Positions 1-8,771 of a stretch of DNA of 64,000 bases are shown here, in pieces. Source of the stretch: Alkalihalobacillus bogoriensis ATCC BAA-922 (GTDB taxonomy: Bacteria; Bacillota; Bacilli; Bacillales; Bacillaceae_F); NCBI RefSeq assembly GCF_000621445.1, contig NZ_KK211277.1, positions 465,032 to 529,031 on the forward strand, read 5' to 3'. Position numbers and translations under genes: made by a program. Below the pieces are notes generated by a model. That model made no database searches, was not told the DNA's origin, and saw nothing but the letters and a program-made list of their open reading frames with translations. Numbering within the stretch: the stretch's first letter is position 1; each line of letters starts with the position of its first letter.

Positions 1-295
1 CAATATGTCCACCCCGGATCATCGCAAACGACTCTGCATTGTTAAAGTAACTCGCCCCTTTGATAGCCGTTACCGTTTCTTTTCCTGCATTAATTAAATC
101 TGGGTCGACCTCTTCTTTTGTTGGATAAGGTCCAATGCCAAGTAAGCCATTTTCCGATTGCAACACAACATATTTATTGTCCGAAATATAATTCGCTACC
201 ATCGTAGGCATGCCGATTCCTAAATTCACATAAAACCCATCTTGAATTTCTCGTTCCGCTCGTTTCGCTATTTTTACTCTTACGCTATTGGCCAT
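1..295 (-). CDS. scoB: 3-oxoacid CoA-transferase subunit B (partial)
   Basis: Beta subunit of a family I CoA-transferase, which with ScoA moves CoA from succinyl-CoA to acetoacetate or another short acid in the cytoplasm. The gene starts with ATG at 295 after a GGAGG-type site and runs off the left edge, so only about 98 N-terminal residues are visible. The reading frame begins [20 protein letters not shown] and contains the family motif [10 protein letters not shown] near residues 47-56, whose Glu (about 48) is the expected catalytic residue. It follows scoA by about 25 bp on the same strand. The substrate could be acetoacetate, butyrate or adipate-type acids; the adjacent thiolase favours acetoacetyl-CoA metabolism. 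Confidence 0.88.
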   Translation of the reverse strand, partial: MANSVRVKIAKRAEREIQDGFYVNLGIGMPTMVANYISDNKYVVLQSENGLLGIGPYPTKEEVDPDLINAGKETVTAIKGASYFNNAESFAMIRGGHI

Positions 296-320
296 CGATA
301 ATCCTCCTTACATTCAAACT

Positions 321-1013
321 TTATGTTTCTTTTACGGTAAGTCTTTCGATACGTTTTTGTTGTTTTCCAACAATTAATCGTTGAACATATATACTTGGCG
401 TATGAATTTCATCTGGATTAAGTTCTCCGATTTCAACAAGCTCTTCGACTTCAGCAATCGTGATTTTTCCTGCAGCTGCCATCATCGGATTAAAATTTTG
501 TGCCGTTTTACGATACACTAAGTTTCCTAGTTTATCGCCTTTCCATGCACGAATTAAACTAAAATCTGCTTTATATCCTTCTTCTAAAACATACTCTTTG
601 CCATGAAATTGTCTTTTTTCTTTTCCTTCTGCAATTGGAGTTCCGACACCAGCAGGCGTATAAAAAGCGGGAATTCCTGCTCCACCAGCACGAATTTTTT
701 CGGCTAATGACCCTTGTGGAACTAGTTCAACTTCTAATTCCCCTTGTAATACTTGTCGTTCAAATTCTTTATTTTCGCCAACATAAGAAGAGATCATCTT
801 TTTTATTTGTTTATTTTTTAATAATAAGCCTAATCCCCAATCATCAACACCACAATTATTAGATATGACAGTTAAGTCTTTTACATTCGTTTTACACAAT
901 GCTTGAATCAGATTCTCAGGAATTCCAACTAAGCCAAAGCCACCAACCATAATCGTCATACCACTTTTAATCTCGCTTACCGCTTCTTCAAAACTTCTAT
1001 AAATCGTTTTCAT
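321..1013 (-). CDS. scoA: 3-oxoacid CoA-transferase subunit A
   Basis: Alpha subunit of the family I CoA-transferase, partner of the scoB fragment immediately downstream. The 230-residue length is normal for this subunit. The N-terminal glycine-rich signature [13 protein letters not shown] (about residues 24-36) and NNCGVDD motif (about 52-58) are typical. ATG at 1013 is preceded by GGGGAGGGAGC at good spacing. It lies 17 bp downstream of the thiolase gene, so thiolase-scoA-scoB is probably one operon that activates acetoacetate and cleaves acetoacetyl-CoA to acetyl-CoA. The exact acid substrate cannot be told from sequence. Confidence 0.88.
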   Translation of the reverse strand: MKTIYRSFEEAVSEIKSGMTIMVGGFGLVGIPENLIQALCKTNVKDLTVISNNCGVDDWGLGLLLKNKQIKKMISSYVGENKEFERQVLQGELEVELVPQGSLAEKIRAGGAGIPAFYTPAGVGTPIAEGKEKRQFHGKEYVLEEGYKADFSLIRAWKGDKLGNLVYRKTAQNFNPMMAAAGKITIAEVEELVEIGELNPDEIHTPSIYVQRLIVGKQQKRIERLTVKET

Positions 1014-1030
1014 CGCTGCTCCCTCCCCTT

Positions 1031-2221
1031 CTATTCTTCTCTTTCAATAATTGTTGCTACACCTTGGCCACCACCGATACATAGCGTCGCTAATCCTAAT
1101 CGTTGTTGTCGTCGTTTTAATTCATGGATTAATGTGACGAGAACTCTTGCCCCACTTGCCCCAATCGGATGGCCTAATGCGATGGCTCCACCATTTACAT
1201 TTAAAATCTCTTTGGAAATTTGAAGCTCTTTTCCAACGGCTATAGCTTGAGCAGCAAAAGCTTCATTTGCTTCAATTAAATCCAATTCATCGAGTTTGAC
1301 CCCTGCTTTCTCCAAAGCTTTATTTGTAGCCGGAACAGGACCTAATCCCATCACACTAGGGTTAACCCCTGCACTTGCATTTGCTTTTATTGTTGCAAGA
1401 GGCGTGACCCCAAGTTGTTCTGCTTTTTTTCGACTCATCACTAACACAGCAGCTGCCCCGTCATTAATGCCTGATGCATTTCCAGCTGTTACAGCACCCT
1501 CTTTTTTAAATGCGGATCGAAGCTTTGCTAATTTCTCTTTTGTTGTTCCTGCTTTAATATATTCATCACTCTCAAAACGGATAGGGTCTCCTTTTTTCTG
1601 AGGGATGTCTACCGAAACCATTTCTTCTTCAAACCTTCCTTCAGCCACTGCATTTGCTGCTTTTTTTTGACTCCAAGCGGCAAATTCATCTTGTTCTTCT
1701 CTTGTAAGACGATATTGCTCGCAAATGTTTTCCGCTGTGATTCCCATATGATAGTCGTTTGTTGCACACCACAACCCATCATGAACCATGCTGTCTATTA
1801 TCGTTTGATGCCCCATCCGAAAACCGTCTCTAGCTCCCATTGATACATAAGGTGCTTGACTCATATTTTCCATTCCACCCGCTACAACAACATCAGCATC
1901 TCCTGTAACGATCGCTTGTGCTGCTAAATGAACCGCTTTTAACCCCGACCCACACACTTTATTAATCGTCAGTGCCGGTACAGTTTCTGGGAGGTTTGCT
2001 AATAAGGCGGCTTGCCTTGCTGGATTTTGTCCAAGCCCAGCTTGTAGAACATTTCCCATTATGACTTCATCAACCTCTTCTTTCAAAACTCCCGCTCTAT
2101 TGAGTACTTCTTTTATGACAATAGCCCCAAGTTGAACCGCTGAAACTGACTTTAACATTCCACCGAAATTACCTATCGGTGTTCGAACAGCACTAACAAT
2201 GACAACATCTGTTTCATTCAT
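1031..2221 (-). CDS. Acetyl-CoA acetyltransferase (thiolase)
   Basis: Thiolase of 396 residues, catalysing reversible condensation or cleavage of acetoacetyl-CoA. The start is set at ATG 2221 because GGAGGAATGGAAAC lies just upstream; an in-frame extension to 2272 adds 17 poorly conserved residues. The family residues are visible: active-site Cys in NKVCGSGLK (about residue 90), NEAFAAQA near 320, [10 protein letters not shown] (catalytic His) near 353 and the second Cys in CIGGGQG near 383. It is the first gene of the probable thiolase-scoA-scoB operon. The biosynthetic versus degradative role is not decidable from sequence, but the CoA-transferase context favours degradation. Confidence 0.92.
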   Translation of the reverse strand: MNETDVVIVSAVRTPIGNFGGMLKSVSAVQLGAIVIKEVLNRAGVLKEEVDEVIMGNVLQAGLGQNPARQAALLANLPETVPALTINKVCGSGLKAVHLAAQAIVTGDADVVVAGGMENMSQAPYVSMGARDGFRMGHQTIIDSMVHDGLWCATNDYHMGITAENICEQYRLTREEQDEFAAWSQKKAANAVAEGRFEEEMVSVDIPQKKGDPIRFESDEYIKAGTTKEKLAKLRSAFKKEGAVTAGNASGINDGAAAVLVMSRKKAEQLGVTPLATIKANASAGVNPSVMGLGPVPATNKALEKAGVKLDELDLIEANEAFAAQAIAVGKELQISKEILNVNGGAIALGHPIGASGARVLVTLIHELKRRQQRLGLATLCIGGGQGVATIIEREE

Positions 2222-2360
2222 GTTTCCATTCCTCCTTTTAGTGGAGTATTTCGAATATTCAATCCCCTTCACCTTAAAAGTTTACAGCTTTCTTATTTAT
2301 GAGTAAAATGAATTAAAATTATATTATTTATTACTAAAACAAATAAATAGGTGATAAGGC

Positions 2361-3238
2361 ATGGAAATGAAGGATTTGCGTTATTTTGTAGAAGTCGCCA
2401 ACTACGGGAGTTTTACGAAGGCCGCTCAACAAACATTTTTATCTCAACCAGCGTTAAGTAAATCTGTTCAAAAGTTAGAAAGGGAACTCAATGTTGAGTT
2501 ATTTGAACGTTCAACACGGAAATTAAAACTAACTGATGCCGGAAACATTGTGTACAAACAAAGTCTGCATATTTTAAATGCCACAAACGAACTGACAACA
2601 TTATTAGATGACTTAATGAACTTACCAACAGGAAAAATAAAAATCGGGATTCCTCCGTTAATCGGAACACTTTTTTTCCAACGATCGCTACAAAATTTGG
2701 GACGTTATATCCGAACGTTTCTTTAGAATTGGTTGAACTAGGAGCGAAGAGAATTGAAAGATTAGTAGAAGAGGGACAGGTCGATGTTGGCATTGTCGTC
2801 TTACCGATAGATAAGAAAAAATTTGATATTGTCCCGTTTATTAAAGAGGAATTTATGTTATTTGTTCATCCAAATCACACATTGGCTAACGAATCCACTG
2901 TCCAACTACAGCAATTAGCCGATGAGAGATTCATCTTATTTAATCGAGAATTCACCTTACACTCGTTTCTCATTGAGCAATGTCAACTAGCTGGGTTTAC
3001 ACCAACGATTGCATATGAAAGCTCTCAGTGGGATTTAATAACTGAACTCGTCATCGCCCAACTCGGAATTACACTTCTTCCAAAACTAATTTACGAAAAA
3101 ATGGATAAAGAAGCGATTTCGATGATTCCGCTACACTCTCCACCGATGTGGGAATTAGCGATTATTACAAAAAAAGACACGTACAGATCGTATGCTGTTA
3201 GGAAATTGCAACAGTTTTTAACGGAGAATTTCTCATAA
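2361..3238 (+). pseudogene. LysR-family transcriptional regulator, frameshifted
   Basis: LysR-type regulator divergent from the thiolase operon, which it would be expected to control. The first frame (2361-2726) gives the N-terminal winged HTH (AAQQTFLSQPALSKSVQKLE, about residues 21-40) and stops early. The second frame (to 3238) gives the co-inducer-binding domain. The frames join across the T run at 2671-2677: adding one T (or removing two) restores a continuous protein of about 292 residues reading ...GTLFFPTIATKFGTLYPN. Both halves look otherwise intact, so the lesion is recent, a sequencing error in the homopolymer, or a slippage switch. Confidence 0.85.
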
Positions 3239-3309
3239 AAACGAGCTTTGTAACTTGCGAGGACTTTCATCGTCTAATGAACTATACATTGAATTGGAGG
3301 GAATTGTCT

Positions 3310-3756
3310 GTGAAAAAAGTACTTGTCATTTTTTCTTTTCTAGCTTTTTTAACAATTGGTCTTTTGGGGTTTCAAGCACAAGACAAAGCGAACACCGAAG
3401 AGCGAGGTGCTTATAATGAATGGCAAGAGAAAGGGGAAGTGTTGTTTGGAGAGCATGATATTACGAAGGCTATACTAAAGGAAACCGGTCATTCTTCTAT
3501 TGAAATAGAAGACGTGAATGAGTTGAAAACACTCAAACAAATGATAACAAGTGCCTATAAAGAAAAAGGGATAGTCAATATGACAAAACCATCCTATTCT
3601 TTAGCTGTAACCGATGAATATAATAAACAGCATCGCTATCATTTATGGATAGGTAAAAAAGGAGAAAAAAGCGCATTTATGAAACAAGAAGAGACGCACT
3701 ACATTTATACAACATCAGAAGAAATGACGGATATCCTCATACAGTTAATAGAGTAA
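3310..3756 (+). CDS. Hypothetical secreted or membrane-anchored protein
   Basis: About 148 residues, not recognised with confidence. GTG at 3310 is preferred over an upstream ATG at 3277 because GGAGGG sits 8 bp before it and the protein then opens directly with Lys-Lys and a hydrophobic segment (about residues 3-22), an N-terminal signal or anchor. The remaining part is hydrophilic and mixed alpha/beta-like, without cysteines or catalytic motifs that I can name. It stands alone on the plus strand between the broken lysR gene and a convergent small gene. Confidence 0.7.
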   Translation: MKKVLVIFSFLAFLTIGLLGFQAQDKANTEERGAYNEWQEKGEVLFGEHDITKAILKETGHSSIEIEDVNELKTLKQMITSAYKEKGIVNMTKPSYSLAVTDEYNKQHRYHLWIGKKGEKSAFMKQEETHYIYTTSEEMTDILIQLIE

Positions 3757-3760
3757 CTAC

Positions 3761-4162
3761 TCAACCGTCTACTTTAATTTCACACTGTGCAGCTGCTTTC
3801 TTTCCTTCAAATCTAACATAGTGAATACGTGATGATGTCGTAATCACAACTTCGCCTTCTTCATATTGACTACATTCTTTTATAAAGAGAGCATCTTTTT
3901 CAGTTGAAAAAAATTTGACAACACTCATTTTCAAATCACCTTTTGCTAGTTTTACTTTATACTTCAGTTTTACTTGTTTATTTTTAGGCAGAAAAAAGCC
4001 GAAACTTTGAATCCCAGATAAATATTTATACGTTACGGAAAGAGTTGTCGGCGTTTTTTTATATCGATAGTTTTTAACCGAAAAAACGAGAATTCGTTTT
4101 TTATATAAAATAAAGAATAGCACTGCGAAAATAGTATATCCGAATATAGAAGGTAACATCAT
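3761..4162 (-). CDS. Hypothetical small membrane-anchored protein
   Basis: A 133-residue protein of unknown function. One hydrophobic segment near residues 5-20 anchors the N terminus; the rest is basic and beta-rich (KLKYKVKLAKGDLKMSV and similar). A GGGAG site precedes the ATGATG start. It ends 4 bp from the convergent gene ending at 3756, so the two transcripts overlap at their 3' ends. No domain is recognised. Confidence 0.65.
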   Translation of the reverse strand: MMLPSIFGYTIFAVLFFILYKKRILVFSVKNYRYKKTPTTLSVTYKYLSGIQSFGFFLPKNKQVKLKYKVKLAKGDLKMSVVKFFSTEKDALFIKECSQYEEGEVVITTSSRIHYVRFEGKKAAAQCEIKVDG

Positions 4163-4230
4163 ATAGCTCCCTAAATATTTTATTACTATTTTTTATATTA
4201 TCACAGTCTCTATTTTTTTGAAATTGAACT

Positions 4231-4260
4231 AAAAAGGATACGCCATATCATAGCGTATCC
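4231..4260 (-). terminator. Rho-independent terminator
   Basis: Inverted repeat with an 8-bp stem (4236-4243 with 4253-4260) followed on the minus strand by a T tract. It lies directly after the stop codon at 4264 and would end the relP-downstream transcript. Confidence 0.8.
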
Positions 4261-4263
4261 TCT

Positions 4264-4722
4264 TTAATTTGACCATTCTTCTCGTCTTTTTTGTCTTTCT
4301 TCATGTGCTAAAAATTCAATAAAAATATTCATTGCATTAAAGGGCTCTTTTTGTAGCTTCTCTGCATACATTTTTCTGACAGATTCTGAGGCAATGTCAC
4401 TTTTTATAATACGTTCTCTTATTAATGAAAACCCGGTTTTAAAAACACTTCGATTATAATGCATCGACTCTTTAAAAAATGCCGCCCCTAGTGCACCAAT
4501 GAAAGAAACTAGTATTATGATTGTCATTTCTGGATTGACCATTTGTCCGAATAGTAAAGAATATAAGCTGGCAAATGCGAAAGAAAGCAGTGGAATGGAA
4601 AGTAACGAAAACAACGTGCTTTTTTTCAAATATGGTGCAATTGTCTTTTGAATTTTTTCTAATTCTCTTTTTGTATACAGTGGCAATGCTTTATTTACTT
4701 TAAATGGATTCAATCGTATCAT
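4264..4722 (-). CDS. Hypothetical membrane protein with two transmembrane helices
   Basis: A 152-residue protein with a charged N-terminal region and two hydrophobic helices at about residues 38-60 and 68-88. A hydrophilic C-terminal half ends in a basic cluster (EERQKRREEW). The ATG at 4722 has an AGGA-type site. It begins about 10 bp after relP, so it is probably co-transcribed with relP and ends at the terminator 4231-4260. Function unknown. Confidence 0.7.
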   Translation of the reverse strand: MIRLNPFKVNKALPLYTKRELEKIQKTIAPYLKKSTLFSLLSIPLLSFAFASLYSLLFGQMVNPEMTIIILVSFIGALGAAFFKESMHYNRSVFKTGFSLIRERIIKSDIASESVRKMYAEKLQKEPFNAMNIFIEFLAHEERQKRREEWSN

Positions 4723-4731
4723 CCTTTCTTG

Positions 4732-5529
4732 TTACTTTTTCAAAAAAGAATGGAGTAATTCATAAGGTAACGCAAATTTTTCATTGTTAATCGCAAGTTC
4801 ATTCATATTGAACTCTTCTTTATTTTCTTCTTTTACCGCATTCATTTCTTTATGAATTCTTTCCATTTTTTCATCAAGCTCAGCAGCTGATAAAGCAGCT
4901 TTCTTTAGCTCCTCTACTAAATGTGTCGGAACGGTTTTGTTGTATTTATAGTAAATTTTATGTTCTAAGCTCGCCCAAAAATCCATGGCGATTGTGCGAA
5001 TTTGAAGTTCAACATAGACATGTTCCACACGGTCAGACATAAATATCGGAATTTGCAACACTACATGTAAGCTTTGATAACCGTTTGGTTTGGGCTTCTT
5101 TATATAATCTTTCACTTCAATAACGGTAATATCTTGTTGATTTTGAAGCATCTGACTTAATTCATATATATCAGAAATAAAAGAGCATGTAATCCGAATT
5201 CCGGCAATATCTTTAACATTTTCTTTAATCGATGAAAGCGAAAGGTCATATCCTTTTTTATAGACTTTTTTTAAAATACTCTCAGGTGACTTTACCCTAG
5301 ATTTCACATGTTCAATCGGATTGTATTCATGTATATATTGAAATTCTTGTTTTAATATATCAATCTTCGTATTCATTTCTTCAAGTGCAAATTTATACAA
5401 CATCATAAAGCGTGTTAATTCTGTTTTTACTTGTTTCATTTTATCAACATTTACAATGTTTGAGTCAACCAAATGAATAAACTCCTTTTGTTGTGGCTGT
5501 AGGCCATCTAAAGCTAGATTCATCTCCAT
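4732..5529 (-). CDS. relP: Small alarmone synthetase, RelP (YwaC) type
   Basis: Cytosolic (p)ppGpp synthetase made of the RelA/SpoT synthetase domain only, transferring pyrophosphate from ATP to GDP or GTP. Landmarks are IEHVKSRVKSPESIL (about residues 72-86), DIAGIRITCSF (about 107-117), KPNGYQSLH and the substrate-binding motif EIQIRT-like ELQIRTIAMDFWASLEHKIYYK. The close fit to YwaC/RelP rather than YjbM/RelQ rests on these stretches. At 265 residues it is longer than the roughly 210 of B. subtilis YwaC, with an N-terminal extension and a Lys/Glu-rich tail. AAAGGGG lies 9 bp before ATG 5529. A promoter with an HssR-like direct repeat lies at 5566-5598. Confidence 0.9.
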   Translation of the reverse strand: MEMNLALDGLQPQQKEFIHLVDSNIVNVDKMKQVKTELTRFMMLYKFALEEMNTKIDILKQEFQYIHEYNPIEHVKSRVKSPESILKKVYKKGYDLSLSSIKENVKDIAGIRITCSFISDIYELSQMLQNQQDITVIEVKDYIKKPKPNGYQSLHVVLQIPIFMSDRVEHVYVELQIRTIAMDFWASLEHKIYYKYNKTVPTHLVEELKKAALSAAELDEKMERIHKEMNAVKEENKEEFNMNELAINNEKFALPYELLHSFLKK

Positions 5530-5565
5530 CTTCGCTATCCCCTTTGGTTTTATTTCTATACGTTA

Positions 5566-5598
5566 AGTATAATCTCGGAATATGAACTGAATATGAAC
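5566..5598 (-). promoter_or_regulatory. relP promoter with HssR-type direct repeat
   Basis: On the minus strand GTTCATATT occurs twice, separated by two bases (5579-5598), and a TATACT -10 hexamer follows at 5566-5571. The repeat is the arrangement I recall for the staphylococcal HssR box (GTTCATATT-N2-GTTCATATT). The same element occurs upstream of khtT with identical spacing to the -10, and an HssR-like regulator is encoded at 8062-8730. Confidence 0.6.
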
Positions 5599-5599
5599 C

Positions 5600-5849
5600 A
5601 ACAACAAGGAGTTTTAAATTTTTACGGACATACGTTCCGCTATTTAGACAAATACTAGGGTTTTTCATTTCCGTTCGGACATCTATTTCGTTATTTTGCG
5701 TTGGAAGGTCGTGGAAGGCTGTTTTATAGCTCATTAACGGAACAGATGACCGAAAACCTTGTAATATTCACGTAAATTGCTAGATTAACGGAACAGATGT
5801 CCGTAACGAGTTCTATTATTTTTCTAGCAAACACATCTTATCTCCGATT
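5600..5849. repeat. Cluster of four copies of an imperfect palindromic repeat
   Basis: The gap between the relP promoter and the radical-SAM gene holds four versions of one roughly 20-bp unit close to AACGGAACAGATGTCCGTAA: about 5619-5641 and 5667-5693 (one orientation), then 5734-5754 and 5784-5806 (the other). Spacing is 50-60 bp. A related copy occurs at about 62255-62276. Nothing coding is apparent here. Confidence 0.65.
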
Positions 5850-6680
5850 TTAACCGGGTAAGAACCCCTCTTGACTAAACAGGATTTGTTCTCGGTTAAA
5901 CGAATCTTGAAAAAGCTGAAAAGCATGTTGATGTGTTTGTTTTCCATACCACAGTTTTCTTTCTCCTTCATCATACAATTCTTTTATATTTAGCTTTTCC
6001 GTTCTTTTGCCATGACTTCCATCTCCGGAAAAATAATCGTCAATTACGATTCGGTCCACTAGCTTTGATAGCATTTTCGGAAATTGATTCGTGAACGGTA
6101 AAACCGGTGATACGGCGACCTGTACAGGAATATTGCTTTCTCGTAACTTCCAAATCGCTTTTAATCGTGCTTGGATGGGAGGGGCATACGGGCTAAACCT
6201 TTTTCGAATCGAATCACAGTCTGTTTCTACTGTCATACTCACCCTCACCTTATCTCCTAACTTAGTAATCACATCTATATCACGTGTGACTAAAGAGCTT
6301 CTCGTTTGAATGAATAAAAAGTCTGGTGGAGCTTCCACCAAGGCTTCTAATATATGACGGGTTCTTTTTTCTTTATAGTCAATCGGTTGATAAGGGTCTG
6401 TACTAGAAGACATGAAAATCGTTACTTCCTTGCCTTTCTTTTTTACATTTGCAATTTCCCGTTTTAATTTTTCTTGAGACGATTGTTTAATATCCACCCA
6501 TGTACCCCACTCTTGCCTTCTAAATAAACCAACAGGACTTTTTCTCACATAGCAATACGAACAAGCAAAGGAGCAACCTGTATAAGGGTTTAAAGAATGA
6601 CTATATCCACTTAAAAAACCACCCGTTGCTGTTAATATCCGAGACGGTGTAGTATAGTTAACCTCCAATTCTCTTTTCAT
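5850..6680 (-). CDS. Radical SAM protein, SPL-like family
   Basis: A 276-residue radical SAM enzyme. The cluster-binding motif CSFACSYC (CxxxCxxC, about residues 36-43) in SLNPYTGCSFACSYCY is typical of the family related to spore photoproduct lyase. Later motifs FMSSSTDPYQPID and TRSSLVTRDIDV match the SAM-barrel core. It lacks the usual C-terminal part of true SplB, so the substrate is unknown. ATG 6680 is chosen because GAAGGAG lies 5 bp upstream; the ORF could extend to 6698. It follows the histidine kinase gene by 26 bp and may share its transcript. Confidence 0.8.
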   Translation of the reverse strand: MKRELEVNYTTPSRILTATGGFLSGYSHSLNPYTGCSFACSYCYVRKSPVGLFRRQEWGTWVDIKQSSQEKLKREIANVKKKGKEVTIFMSSSTDPYQPIDYKEKRTRHILEALVEAPPDFLFIQTRSSLVTRDIDVITKLGDKVRVSMTVETDCDSIRKRFSPYAPPIQARLKAIWKLRESNIPVQVAVSPVLPFTNQFPKMLSKLVDRIVIDDYFSGDGSHGKRTEKLNIKELYDEGERKLWYGKQTHQHAFQLFQDSFNREQILFSQEGFLPG

Positions 6681-6706
6681 AATGGCTCCTTCCCTCATAT
6701 CCAGTA

Positions 6707-8062
6707 TTAGTCCTTTTCCTCATGTGATATATAAACCGTAAATGTCGATCCTTTACCAACTTCACTTTCCACTTCTATATAACTTTGATGAAGGTCAATA
6801 ATTTTTTTGACAATGGATAAGCCAAGACCATTCCCGGGCATTTGATTTGTTCGTGCTCGATCCACTTTGTAAAATCGTTCAAATAAACGTGGAAATGCTT
6901 CACTAGGTATGCCTTTTCCATCATCTTGAATGCTAACAACGACATAGTCGTCTTCTTGCTTCACTTCAATTGAAATCGTGCCGCCCTCAGGTGAATATTT
7001 AATGGCATTGTTCAAAAGATTAAGCCAAACTTGTTCAAATAAATCTTCATCAGCCTTAATCCAAGTTGACTGTAAATCTAAAGAAATCGTTAGCTGTTTT
7101 TGTTCCCATTGAGGTTCAGTTGCTAGAACGATTCTTCTTATTTGTTCATCCACTCTGTACCGTTCAGGGTGAAAAGGATGCTGGTCTGACTCAAGTGAAG
7201 ATAACCGCAATAAATTATCACTTAAACGAGAAAGTCTGTCTGTCTCCTGATATATAATATCGAAATATTCTCGCTGATTTTCTTGTGGAATGACCCCATC
7301 TCGTAATGCTTTTGTAAAACCACGAATACTCGTCAGTGGTGATTGAATTTCATGGGAGACACTGCTCACAAAGTCTTCCCGCATTTTATCAATTTTTTCA
7401 ACTTCTGTCGCCATATGGTTAAAGCTCGTAATGAGTTCACCTATTTCATCTTTGTCTTTACTTTTTAATCGAATGGAAAAATTCCCTTTTGCCATCTCTC
7501 TTGCTGCATTGGTTAATTTCTTTATTGGATTTATTAAATGCCGAGATGCTAATAAAATCATGAAACTTCCGAATGCCAACACAATAAGGAGCGCTCTTAT
7601 CATAATTTCTTTAATTGCATCCATTTGTTCCTCATAATCAATATGAATAAATAAAGCATATCGTTCGTTTTCGATTTCAACCGGCATCCCTACCATTCGC
7701 GTTTCTTGGCGACTACCAAATGGCAAGATGACAGGAGTCTCCTGTCCTAGAAACACTTGCTCGACTGCCTCTTCTGACAAGTAAAATTCAGGTGCGTCTT
7801 CAATAACCGAAACACCCGCTTCATCCACAATAATCATATCAAAAAAATAAGTTTGTATTGTTTCTGCAAATTCCTGAATCGTTTCTGGCTCTGCAAGCTC
7901 CACAAGGGTGGCAATGCCCTTTGTAATACTGGACACTTCTTCTTCAAAAATCACTTCACTATGAAAAAACAAAGAAGAGATGACATAGGAAAGAAGAATA
8001 CTAAAAAGGACAACACCAATAAATATACTAATAAAACGGATATACAAGCTACGCTTAAACAC
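6707..8062 (-). CDS. Sensor histidine kinase, HssS-like
   Basis: Membrane sensor kinase of 451 residues. Transmembrane helices lie near residues 9-31 and 163-183 with an extracytoplasmic loop of about 130 residues between them, then a HAMP linker (PIKKLTNAAREMAKGNF). The H-box is SSVSHEIQSPLTSIRGF (His about 246), followed by the N-box NLLNNAIKYSP and G-boxes DDGKGIP and GNGLGLSIVKK. The GTG start overlaps the regulator stop codon by one base (TAGTG), so translation is coupled. The overall layout and the partner regulator resemble HssS of staphylococci, but the signal (haem or otherwise) is not shown by the sequence. Confidence 0.88.
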   Translation of the reverse strand: MFKRSLYIRFISIFIGVVLFSILLSYVISSLFFHSEVIFEEEVSSITKGIATLVELAEPETIQEFAETIQTYFFDMIIVDEAGVSVIEDAPEFYLSEEAVEQVFLGQETPVILPFGSRQETRMVGMPVEIENERYALFIHIDYEEQMDAIKEIMIRALLIVLAFGSFMILLASRHLINPIKKLTNAAREMAKGNFSIRLKSKDKDEIGELITSFNHMATEVEKIDKMREDFVSSVSHEIQSPLTSIRGFTKALRDGVIPQENQREYFDIIYQETDRLSRLSDNLLRLSSLESDQHPFHPERYRVDEQIRRIVLATEPQWEQKQLTISLDLQSTWIKADEDLFEQVWLNLLNNAIKYSPEGGTISIEVKQEDDYVVVSIQDDGKGIPSEAFPRLFERFYKVDRARTNQMPGNGLGLSIVKKIIDLHQSYIEVESEVGKGSTFTVYISHEEKD

Positions 8063-8730
8063 TATACGACCTCCAAGCGATATCCAAGCCCTCTAACCGT
8101 CGATATGGCTATATCAGTAATCGGATTCAGTTGTTCACGAAGCCGTTTAATATGGACATCCACTGTTCTTTCATCACCTTCATAATCATATCCCCATATT
8201 TTCTCGATCAATTGGGAGCGTGTAAAAATAACTCCTGGTGAACTTGCTAGCATAAACAATAATTCACACTCTTTTTTCTTTAACGATATCGTTAATGCAT
8301 TTGAAGTGACAATAAGTTGGTCAATATCAATCGTAGCAGAGCCGATTGTTACTGTTTTTTCAGATGAAACATTATACCGTTTTAACAATGCTTTTACTCG
8401 CAAAATTAGTTCGACCGGGTCAAATGGCTTCACGACATAATCATCCGTACCTGCTTGAAACCCTCTTACTTTATCTTGAGATTCCCCTTTTGCTGTTACC
8501 ATTAAAATGGGAATATCTAAAAAAGAACGAATATCTTCTGTTAACTCAATTCCGTCGACATGTGGCATCATGACATCAACTATAGCGAGTTGAACGTTGA
8601 CCCGAGAAAGAATATCTAGCGCTTCTTTCCCGTCGGCTGCTTCAATCACAGTAAATTGACTATCCTCTAGATATAACCTCATTAATTTTCGAATATGCGC
8701 ATCATCATCAACAACTAAAATCGTGTTCAT
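8062..8730 (-). CDS. OmpR/PhoB-family response regulator, HssR-like
   Basis: A 222-residue regulator. The receiver domain (about 1-115) has acidic pocket DDD, phospho-acceptor Asp in IVDVMMP (about 52) and Lys in VVKPF. The C-terminal winged helix (about 125-222) has the segment IEKIWGYDYEGDERTVDVHI, which as I recall is nearly identical in HssR. Matching direct repeats lie at the relP and khtT promoters. It starts 41 bp after khtU on the same strand, so khtT-khtU-regulator-kinase may form one autoregulated operon. No hrtAB haem exporter is present in the window. Confidence 0.88.
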   Translation of the reverse strand: MNTILVVDDDAHIRKLMRLYLEDSQFTVIEAADGKEALDILSRVNVQLAIVDVMMPHVDGIELTEDIRSFLDIPILMVTAKGESQDKVRGFQAGTDDYVVKPFDPVELILRVKALLKRYNVSSEKTVTIGSATIDIDQLIVTSNALTISLKKKECELLFMLASSPGVIFTRSQLIEKIWGYDYEGDERTVDVHIKRLREQLNPITDIAISTVRGLGYRLEVV

Positions 8731-8771
8731 GCGGTTCCCTCCTCTCGTAACTGTTGTTCATCCTCAACTCT

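Noticed and set aside
5465..5734. 89-codon minus-strand frame upstream of relP
   Set aside because: It overlaps the relP start in another frame, spans the promoter and palindromic repeats, and has no ribosome site.
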